A program made the translations under genes and the position numbers. Positions 1-5,046 of a stretch of 18,972 bases of DNA are shown one piece after another. The stretch is from Lysobacteraceae bacterium (GTDB lineage Bacteria; Pseudomonadota; Gammaproteobacteria; DSM-19610). The stretch covers positions 1 to 18,972 of the forward strand of contig JAIVHA010000166.1 of NCBI GenBank assembly GCA_020201295.1, given 5' to 3'. The notes under the pieces are model-generated. The model searched no databases, was not told where the DNA came from, and saw only the letters and a program-made list of their open reading frames with translations. Within the stretch, counting starts at the first letter, position 1. Each line of letters opens with the position of its first letter.

Positions 1-87
1 GTGCCCAGGCCGAACCGCACCACCCGTGCATTCCAGATGCGTTGTTCAAGGCCAGCGCTCGAAGGACCTGCGCAGGGACTTCCTGCC

Positions 88-1137
88 TCACGCAATGTCG
101 ATACCCGTATCCGCATAGACATCCTGGATGGCGTTCAGCAGCTTCACCCCTTCCTCCATGGGCTTCTGGAAGGCCTTGCGCCCGGAAATCAAACCCATGC
201 CCCCGGCGCGCTTGTTGATTACCGCCGTACGCACCGCCTGGTGCAAGTCGTCCTTGCCTGAAGGTCCGCCGGAATTGATCATGCCGACCCGTCCCATGTA
301 GCAGTTGGCCACCTGGTAGCGCACCAGGTCGATGGGATGGTCCGAGGTCAGGGTGTCGTAGACCCTGGGATGAGTCTTGCCGAAGCCGATGGCCGTGTAG
401 CCGCCGTTGTTGGTGGCCTGCTTCTGCTTGATGATATCGGCGTTGATGGTGGCCGCCAGGTGGTTTCCCTGGCCGGTGAGATCGGCACTGTTGTGATAGT
501 CCACGCCCTCGTGGTTGAAGGCGCTGTTGCGCAGGTAGGCCCACAGTACCGTGACCATGCCCAGGGAATGGGCATGGGCGAAGGCCTCGCTGATCTCCTG
601 GACCTGGCGCCGCGATTCCTGCGAACCGAAGTAGACTGTGGCACCGACCGCCACGGCGCCCAGCTCGAAGGCCTGGTCCACGGAGCCGAACAGGGTCTGG
701 TCGTGTATGGCCGGGTAGCTCAGCAGCTCGTTGTGATTGATCTTGGCGATGAAGGGGATGCGATGGGCATAGCGCCGTGCCACGGAACCGAACACCCCCA
801 GGGTGGAGGCCACGCCATTGCAGCCGCCCTCGATGGCCAGCTCGCAGATGGTGGCGGGATCGAAGAACAACGGATTGGGCGCGAAGGAGGCCCCCGCCGA
901 ATGTTCCACGCCCTGGTCCACGGGTAGCAGGGACAGGTAGCCGGTGCCGGCCAGGCGACCGGTATTGAACAGCAGTTGCAGGTTACGCATGACCGTCGGG
1001 GAACGATCCTTGTCCGCCACCACCCGACTGACATAGTCATCGCCCGGCAGATGGAGAAGAGAAGAGGGGATGCCCTTGCAACGGTGTTCCAGCAGATAAG
1101 GGGCCTCGTCGCCCAGGAGGTCAGTGATTGTGCCCAT
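88..1137 (-). CDS. fbaB: Class I fructose-bisphosphate aldolase (FbaB/DhnA family)
   Basis: The 349-residue product should split or form fructose 1,6-bisphosphate in cytoplasmic glycolysis/gluconeogenesis through a Schiff-base lysine, without metal. Family recognition rests on the whole-length pattern: LLPVDQGVEHSAG near residue 70, the strand IPFIAKINHNEL, the block LWAYLRNSAFNHEG, the NADIIKQK segment with a candidate Schiff-base lysine, and the phosphate-binding stretches GRVGMINSGGPSGK and GGMGLISGRKAFQ near the C-terminus. Length matches the E. coli FbaB type (about 350). The start is supported by AGGAG seven bases upstream of ATG. It is followed at the left edge by 87 bases with no recognisable gene. 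Upstream, on the same strand, a terminator separates it from the porin, so it is probably transcribed on its own. No oddity seen. Confidence 0.95.
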   Translation of the reverse strand: MGTITDLLGDEAPYLLEHRCKGIPSSLLHLPGDDYVSRVVADKDRSPTVMRNLQLLFNTGRLAGTGYLSLLPVDQGVEHSAGASFAPNPLFFDPATICELAIEGGCNGVASTLGVFGSVARRYAHRIPFIAKINHNELLSYPAIHDQTLFGSVDQAFELGAVAVGATVYFGSQESRRQVQEISEAFAHAHSLGMVTVLWAYLRNSAFNHEGVDYHNSADLTGQGNHLAATINADIIKQKQATNNGGYTAIGFGKTHPRVYDTLTSDHPIDLVRYQVANCYMGRVGMINSGGPSGKDDLHQAVRTAVINKRAGGMGLISGRKAFQKPMEEGVKLLNAIQDVYADTGIDIA

Positions 1138-1164
1138 GTTTTGCTCCTATTTCCCAGATCAGAT

Positions 1165-1241
1165 CATTGCGAGCGGAGCAAAGCAATCTCCAGGCTATCG
1201 ATCCACCGCAATCAGGGATTGCTTCGCTTCCGCTCGCAATG
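1165..1241. repeat. 77-bp palindromic repeat element (MITE-like)
   Basis: The left arm (1165-1188, beginning CATTGCGAGCGGAGC) and the right arm (1217-1241, ending CCGCTCGCAATG) are inverted copies of about 24 bp with one or two differences, around a 28-base centre. Short elements whose ends read CATTGCGAGCG...AAGCAATC are dispersed in many proteobacterial genomes. This is recognised by pattern; no search was made. It lies between the porin terminator and the aldolase start, so it may form a hairpin in the 5' leader of the aldolase transcript. Confidence 0.75.
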
Positions 1242-1275
1242 AGGGTGAAGAATCAATGTCTTTGTAAATGTAGCA

Positions 1276-1316
1276 GAAAACAAAAGGCCAGTAACCGGAA
1301 ATCCGGTTACTGGCCT
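1276..1316 (-). terminator. Rho-independent terminator of the porin gene
   Basis: A perfect 14-bp stem (1285-1298 with 1303-1316; GGCCAGTAACCGG arm) closes a four-base loop. Read on the minus strand it is followed by TTTTGTTTTC. It begins 20 bases past the porin stop codon, the expected place for the end of the porin mRNA. Confidence 0.92.
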
Positions 1317-1335
1317 GCAGTACAGCGAGATTGCC

Positions 1336-2337
1336 TTAGAAGTTGTACAGCACACCTACGGAGAAACCGCTGATGGTTTCGCCAACCGTCGGGGTGATCT
1401 GTGCACCATGACCACCACCGGCCATGCTGAAGTCGGCGTTGTCGTCATTGTCGGTACGGGCATAGGCCACATAGACCTTGGTGCTCTTGTCTAGGCTGTA
1501 GTCCACACCGATGGCCATCATGTTGGCATCGGTATCGGTGCCATCCGTGTCCACCCAGTAGTACTGGCCCTTCAGGGCGGTCTTGCCCATCTTGTAGCGC
1601 AGACCCAGACCGTAGGTGTCCACATCGCCACTGGCCTTCAGGTCGGCCCACTGGCCCAGACCGGTGACCCGGAAGTCGCCGAAGTCATAGTAGGCGCCCA
1701 GGCGCACGGCACTGAAGTCATCGGATTCACGCTTTTCGTGTGCCAGACCCAGGTACATATCGTCGGAGCGATAATTTACCCCCAGGCTAAGGGCATCTTT
1801 ATCGTCAGTCGGCGGGTTGGTTAGGTTGTCAGTGTTGGTGGAATAGTGCAGGTCGCCGGTGAGGCCATTCATGCTGGGGGTACGGTAGTGAATACCGTTG
1901 CGGAAACGGGTGTCGAAATCCGCACCGAATTCTTTTAAACGCGTCATGTTGCGGGCGTCAGCGATCTGGTCCCCGAACAGATCGGTACGGCTGCGCACCG
2001 TCTTCAGCGGGGTATCGAAAAATCCGAGGCGAACCATACCGAAATCACCCTTCAGACCCACGTAGGAATCACGGCTGGCCCAATCGGCGCCACTGCCGTT
2101 GTCGTAACGGATTTCCTGTTCCACCTGGAACAGCGCCTTCATGCCGTTTTCCAGTTCCTTGTCGGCCTTGAAGCCGATGCGGCTGGAGTTACTGGACACG
2201 TTGGTGCCACTTTCGGTGCCATCGTCGAGCTGGTCCACGGACACGTGGGCGCGACCATAAATCTTCATTTCGGCCTGGCTGGCCAGGGGGGCGACCAGGG
2301 CCGTGGCCACCGCCACTGCGATGAGTTTCTTGTGCAT
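1336..2337 (-). CDS. Outer-membrane general porin (Gram-negative porin, OmpC/PhoE-like superfamily)
   Basis: The 333-residue protein is a trimeric beta-barrel porin for diffusion of small hydrophilic solutes. It has a clear Sec signal peptide (MHKKLIAVAVATALVAPLASQA, cleaved near residue 22), then EMKIYGRAHVSVDQLDDG, the usual first strand of this porin family. Alternating amphipathic strands follow (for example SRIGFKADKELENGMKALFQVEQE, then DSYVGLKGDFGMVRLG), and the chain ends GVLYNF, with the terminal Phe recognised by the BAM machinery. Length is typical. The start is supported by GGAG seven bases upstream. The gene has its own terminator and an upstream array of direct repeats suggesting control by a PhoB/OmpR-type regulator. 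Ion selectivity cannot be read from sequence; a phosphate-induced porin is one possibility suggested only by the promoter. Confidence 0.93.
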   Translation of the reverse strand: MHKKLIAVAVATALVAPLASQAEMKIYGRAHVSVDQLDDGTESGTNVSSNSSRIGFKADKELENGMKALFQVEQEIRYDNGSGADWASRDSYVGLKGDFGMVRLGFFDTPLKTVRSRTDLFGDQIADARNMTRLKEFGADFDTRFRNGIHYRTPSMNGLTGDLHYSTNTDNLTNPPTDDKDALSLGVNYRSDDMYLGLAHEKRESDDFSAVRLGAYYDFGDFRVTGLGQWADLKASGDVDTYGLGLRYKMGKTALKGQYYWVDTDGTDTDANMMAIGVDYSLDKSTKVYVAYARTDNDDNADFSMAGGGHGAQITPTVGETISGFSVGVLYNF

Positions 2338-2403
2338 GAACTGTCTCCAAATTTGACTGTATGAGATATCCGCATCGCCGTGTTGAGCATCGGCGGCAGG
2401 GGT

Positions 2404-2458
2404 AGTCTAGGGAGACAGGATTAAGGTTCTGTTAAGAATGGATTACGGTAATGTTACG
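2404..2458 (-). promoter_or_regulatory. Porin promoter with four 11-bp-phased direct repeats (PhoB/OmpR-type box)
   Basis: On the minus strand four units begin at 2458, 2447, 2436 and 2425, exactly 11 bases apart: CGTAACATTAC, CGTAATCCATT, CTTAACAGAAC, CTTAATCCTGT (consensus CKTAAY). Winged-helix regulators such as PhoB bind 11-bp-phased repeats that replace the -35 element; OmpR binds similar phased repeats including GTAACA. A possible -10 (TAGACT, 2409-2404) lies a few bases after the last unit, matching the pho-box arrangement. The repeats are directly visible; the identity of the regulator is inferred. Confidence 0.6.
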
Positions 2459-2606
2459 AAACGACAGGTCGTGGCAGGTACGCAACAAATGACCACCTGC
2501 CATTGATGATTCCGCCCCGGCATACACGCACTACAAATTGCGCAAGGCCTCCAGGCCCTGCCGGCTTCCCATATGCCCTGGCTCTATGGAGAGTGCGCGG
2601 GCATTG

Positions 2607-3062
2607 TCATTGGCTTGCACCAGGCGATGCGCCCAACGATTGTATCTCCGCAAGCGATTGCTCACCAGAGCGCTTGAATGGAGAAATCTTCATCGTCGGC
2701 TCGCCGGAGCCCGGGATCTGAACGTAGAACGAGGGATAACCCTTGCCGCCATATTTGCCGAACAGCGCCTTCCCGGCGGAATTCTGTTCCGGATTGATCT
2801 CTACCTTCTGCATGCCGGACAGTACATCCCGTACCTGACCATGGCGCAGGTAGCGCTCATTGAGCTTTCGACACCAGGGGCACCAGTCCGTGTGGAAATA
2901 CACCACCATGGGTTCCATGGCGCGTTCGGCCGAGGAGAGCGCCTGGGTATGGCCCTGCGCCCCATGGCGCCAGTCGGACCAGGCCGACGGCTGCCCAAGG
3001 GCCGGGCTGGCCAGGCAAGCGCCCAGGATGAAAGCCAGGCAGTATCTGTAGATGTTTCGCAT
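2607..3062 (-). CDS. Exported thioredoxin-fold protein with CPWC active site
   Basis: This is a periplasmic thiol-disulfide protein of the thioredoxin-like superfamily (DsbD-gamma/SoxW-like). Starting at ATG 3062 gives 151 residues. This start is preferred over the ATG at 3098 because GGGGGAG lies about five bases upstream and the signal peptide (RNIYRYCLAFILGACLASPALG) then begins at the N-terminus. LGAC at 13-16 could alternatively act as a lipobox. The fold is shown by VVYFHTDWCPWCRKL (catalytic CPWC at 61-64), a helix with VRDVLSGM, the strand KVEINPEQN, and the cis-proline loop GKGYPSFYV (Pro about 110). It stands alone, divergent from the antitoxin gene. A role in reducing a secreted partner is plausible, but the partner is unknown. 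Confidence 0.85.
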   Translation of the reverse strand: MRNIYRYCLAFILGACLASPALGQPSAWSDWRHGAQGHTQALSSAERAMEPMVVYFHTDWCPWCRKLNERYLRHGQVRDVLSGMQKVEINPEQNSAGKALFGKYGGKGYPSFYVQIPGSGEPTMKISPFKRSGEQSLAEIQSLGASPGASQ

Positions 3063-3196
3063 GAATCTCCCCCTACATTCAGGATCCATCATTAACATGG
3101 TCGCTAGTCATTTTTTCATCATACCCTTTGTATTCATAAAGTTACAATGTAATTAACGAGCATCACTTGAACCTGGCTACTTGAATCCGTGATTGG

Positions 3197-3233
3197 AGCA
3201 TACTCATGCTAGTAAAATAATGGACTGGTCCAT
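3197..3233 (+). promoter_or_regulatory. Two inverted repeats in front of the antitoxin gene (candidate operators)
   Basis: AGCAT-ACTC-ATGCT (3197-3210) and ATGGAC-TG-GTCCAT (3220-3233) are two short perfect inverted repeats lying 26-62 bases upstream of the antitoxin start. Phd/YefM antitoxins repress their own operon by binding such palindromes. No convincing -35/-10 pair was found. Confidence 0.5.
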
Positions 3234-3258
3234 GAATAGTTCAGGCAAGGAGACCGGT

Positions 3259-3510
3259 ATGTCCTTTCGGGAAGAAGTAGGCGCCCACGAAGCCAGAACA
3301 CATTTGCCCGCCTACCTGCGCAAGGTCGAGGCAGGTGCAAGATTCATTATCACCCAGCGTGGTCGACCGGTCGCTAAGCTCATTCCGCTAGACAGTAACG
3401 TCCGAAGCCAAGCCGGGACGGCTGCGCGGCTGATGCGTGAATTCATGTTCAAACATGCCCCGCTGAGTGGTGTCGATATCAAAAGCCTTCTGGAAGAGGG
3501 CAGGGATTGA
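3259..3510 (+). CDS. Phd/YefM-family antitoxin, orphaned
   Basis: The 83-residue DNA-binding antitoxin belongs to a type II toxin-antitoxin pair. The N-terminal half carries the Phd/YefM signature: VGAHEARTHLPAYLRKVEAG, then ARFIITQRGRPVAKLIPL. The C-terminal part (RLMREFMFKHAPLSGVDIKSLLEEGRD) would be the toxin-neutralising segment. The start at 3259 is chosen for AAGGAG six bases upstream; an ATG at 3193 has no such support. The gene ends in TGATG, where the last A of the stop begins the next start codon, the usual coupling to a VapC-type PIN toxin. Only about eight codons of that toxin survive before a REP element. The antitoxin may still be made and may repress its own promoter. Confidence 0.85.
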   Translation: MSFREEVGAHEARTHLPAYLRKVEAGARFIITQRGRPVAKLIPLDSNVRSQAGTAARLMREFMFKHAPLSGVDIKSLLEEGRD

Positions 3511-3539
3511 TGCGCTTCGCCTTGGATGGCAGCGCGTAG
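3510..3539 (+). pseudogene. Remnant of VapC/PIN-type toxin start, cut off by the REP element
   Basis: Coupled to the antitoxin stop by TGATG, the frame reads MRFALDGSA and then hits TAG inside the REP repeat that starts at 3533. PIN-domain toxins characteristically begin with a short hydrophobic strand ending in a catalytic Asp (M-R-F-x-L-D). The match is short, so the identification leans on the position after a Phd/YefM antitoxin. No more of the toxin appears on the other side of the element. Confidence 0.5.
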
Positions 3540-3566
3540 GTTGGGCTGACGAAGGAAGCCCAACAT
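3533..3566 (+). repeat. REP sequence, left end
   Basis: The 34-bp unit CGCGTAGGTTGGGCT... ends ...AGCCCAACAT. Its inner stem TTGGGCT/AGCCCAA is the hairpin recognised by RAYT. It supplies the stop codon that ends the toxin remnant. Confidence 0.85.
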
Positions 3567-3567
3567 C

Positions 3568-3975
3568 TCACCGCTCACCATAACCACCCCACTCATCCAC
3601 CTTGCCCGCGCCCCAATTTTCCGAAACCATTCCACGCTCGATATAGCGCCGTTGCCAAATACCTCGCTCGCGTTTGGCCGCTCGGCTTGCACGGATGCGT
3701 TCGCCTCGCTCCAATCGCCGCGAAAAGCCCGACTTTATCAATGACCACCGTGTCGGATAGTCCGCATCGCCAGGCGGGAGGCGCCAGATTGCGTGCAGGT
3801 GTTCAGGCAGAACTACCATTGCCAGCATTGAAAACGGATACTTTTCTTTGACGTTATCTATCACCTCGCGCAGCTCACCCACATGCCGCACCAGCGTGTC
3901 GGTGCTCCGATCAGCCAGATTCACCGTGAAGAAATAGGTTCCTCCTCCCACGCTGGCTCGCCGATAGAGCATCAT
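3568..3975 (-). CDS. REP-associated tyrosine transposase (RAYT), internally deleted
   Basis: RAYTs are Y1 HUH single-strand endonucleases of the IS200/IS605 clan that move REP sequences. The opening (LYRRASVGGGTYFFTVNLADRS) and the metal-binding pair H59/H61 in VVLPEHLHAIW are intact, as are PPGDADYPTRWSLIKSGFSR and RGIWQRRY. Then the family sequence with the catalytic tyrosine (normally ...HVDYIHINPVKHG...) is missing: after RRY (109-111) the chain goes straight to IERGMVSENWGAG, which resembles the family's C-terminal end after SFHRY. The join is in frame, giving 135 residues where 150-180 are usual. The start has GGAGG four bases upstream. It is probably inactive as a nuclease; whether it still binds REP hairpins is unknown. 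Confidence 0.88.
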   Translation of the reverse strand: MMLYRRASVGGGTYFFTVNLADRSTDTLVRHVGELREVIDNVKEKYPFSMLAMVVLPEHLHAIWRLPPGDADYPTRWSLIKSGFSRRLERGERIRASRAAKRERGIWQRRYIERGMVSENWGAGKVDEWGGYGER

Positions 3976-3990
3976 TTCGCCTCCATTGTG

Positions 3991-4024
3991 ATGTTGGGCT
4001 TCCTTCGTCAGCCCAACCTACGCG
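3991..4024 (-). repeat. REP sequence, right end
   Basis: This is the exact inverted copy of the left REP. It lies 15 bases upstream of the RAYT start codon, the usual position for a RAYT's own REP. Confidence 0.85.
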
Positions 4025-4092
4025 GGCTGGCACAGGAAGCCCAGTATGAAGACGCCATCCACCTGTTTGCCGATCCGGCGGTTGCGATCATT
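4025..4092 (-). pseudogene. Scrap of rhs core downstream of the immunity gene
   Basis: Read on the minus strand the bases give NDRNRRIGKQVDGVFILGFLCQ, which matches GQNRRIGKQVNGSLVQGFLYQ in the main rhs gene (about 5115-5170). By eye about 70% of the bases agree. It starts about 13 bases after the stop of the candidate immunity gene and is cut off by the right REP end. This is the layout of an orphan rhs cassette, in which a short stretch of core precedes an alternative tip; here the rest of the cassette has been lost. Confidence 0.75.
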
Positions 4093-4105
4093 AAATCGGG
4101 GCGAT

Positions 4106-4486
4106 TCACGCCGCCTTATACTTTTTAATACAATAAGGTGCCGATACAGAAAATATCACAATATAGCCCAGCCAAAGAAAGACCTCCCTCAAGCTTGAAC
4201 TCTTCAACTCTTTAACCAATTTTTCTAATGCGACAGAAAGCGACACATTGGTTTCACGCCTACTATCCATTATGCGGAGAATGGACTCAATTAGATACTT
4301 GTCTACATTTCCTGCTAGCATGCTTTCAATTCTTGCCTCTACATCAGCGCTATCATTCAAATTGGATATTAATGCCTCGCTGTATTCTGCTTGCAGATAA
4401 CGTGAAACTGCGATCTCCATAAATCCGGCGCTTGCTATAACAATAGCAAGACTAGCAATTGAAGCGACCAAATACAGTTTTTTCAT
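4106..4486 (-). CDS. Small two-TM membrane protein, candidate immunity protein for the RHS tip
   Basis: I do not recognise a family for this 126-residue protein. It has a hydrophobic N-terminal segment (LYLVASIASLAIVIASAGFM), a charged helical middle of about 75 residues (repeated E/K/S, for example VALEKLVKELKSSS), and a second hydrophobic segment near the C-terminus (VFLWLGYIVIFSVSAPYCI), ending KKYKAA. It would sit in the inner membrane with both ends on the same side. It is much more AT-rich than the sequence around it, lies 78 bases downstream of the RHS tip on the same strand, and is followed by an rhs-core scrap. That is exactly the place of an immunity gene in polymorphic toxin loci, so the role is inferred from position alone. 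Confidence 0.6.
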   Translation of the reverse strand: MKKLYLVASIASLAIVIASAGFMEIAVSRYLQAEYSEALISNLNDSADVEARIESMLAGNVDKYLIESILRIMDSRRETNVSLSVALEKLVKELKSSSLREVFLWLGYIVIFSVSAPYCIKKYKAA

Positions 4487-4564
4487 GGCTTAGACTTCTT
4501 GGTTACATCGCTAGACACGTAGTTATATGGCGATTAATAAGAAAATATAGAGCCAGCTATTCCA

Positions 4565-5029
4565 TTATGGAAGTGGTATAACAGGAGCAAGAAGAACCGC
4601 GCATAACCCCTGCATTATAGCCGCCGTTGGTACTGCTGTGTATGAGTTATGGTCTCTTGATATTCCTTCTATAGAACCGGGAAGTTCCTTTATGAGATCA
4701 TTTTTGATCTTATTAAGCTCAGCATAACGTTTCACATCATTAGCAGGACATATGCTTATTTCGTGATTAACCCTATCAAGAGCGTCGTAAAGCATATCAT
4801 TTGAAGCGAAGTCATCCGCTGATGTATAGATTGACCCAAGCGTGAAGCCTGCGTTGAATGATGTGCATGCCCAAAATGAAATGGGTCCAAGACCAGTTAT
4901 GTCAATATATGAAACTGGATCATTTAGCACATACCCATACAGATTCGTGTCACCACCATCAAACCGTATCGGATCCTTGCTCGTCCACCGTCCGGTATCG
5001 GGATCATAATCCCGCGCCCCGAACCGCAC
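4565..5029 (-). CDS. RHS C-terminal core end plus variable toxin tip (frameshifted from the main gene)
   Basis: The first 47 residues are the end of the RHS core: RFGARDYDPDTGRWTSKDP, GGDTNLYGYVLNDP, and the cleavage-site motif in degenerate form (DPVSYIDITGL instead of DPxxxxDPxGL). From about residue 48 (4888 downwards) a 107-residue AT-rich tip follows that I cannot assign. It has four Cys-containing stretches (FWACTS, ISICPAND, GLCAVLL) and a hydrophobic tail. The frame is open upstream of the GTG at 5029 and reads LDQHTGLV, normal core sequence, so this is not a true start: an upstream deletion put it out of frame with the 558-residue piece. If expressed alone it would be an unexported tip with little core. 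Confidence 0.75.
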   Translation of the reverse strand: MRFGARDYDPDTGRWTSKDPIRFDGGDTNLYGYVLNDPVSYIDITGLGPISFWACTSFNAGFTLGSIYTSADDFASNDMLYDALDRVNHEISICPANDVKRYAELNKIKNDLIKELPGSIEGISRDHNSYTAVPTAAIMQGLCAVLLAPVIPLP

Positions 5030-5046
5030 CAGTCCTGTGTGCTGAT

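Larger units (their letters stand above)
3533..4024. mobile_element. REP/RAYT element with perfect 34-bp inverted ends
   Basis: The left end 3533-3566 and the right end 3991-4024 are exact inverted copies of each other (34 of 34 bases). Each end also folds on itself, GTTGGGCT pairing with AGCCCAAC across a nine-base loop, which is the hallmark of REP sequences mobilised by RAYT (single-strand HUH) transposases. Between them lies one RAYT gene. The element is 492 bp, shorter than usual because the transposase has an internal deletion. It separates a beheaded toxin gene on the left from an rhs scrap on the right. Confidence 0.85.

Noticed and set aside
55..85. Hairpin-like sequence after the aldolase stop (CCTGCGCAGG core) as a terminator
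   Set aside because: The stem is interrupted and no T-run follows on the minus strand.
1..87. Possible start of another minus-strand gene at the left edge (MHGWCGSAW...)
   Set aside because: Only about ten codons are visible and there is no good ribosome-binding site, so it cannot be supported.
3312..3692. 126-codon minus-strand frame across the antitoxin and left REP
   Set aside because: It overlaps the well-supported antitoxin on the other strand and runs through the REP; no start signal or family features.
3883..4128. 81-codon plus-strand open frame spanning the right REP end
   Set aside because: Its C-terminal part is the reverse strand of the rhs-core scrap and its N-terminal part is antisense to the RAYT gene.
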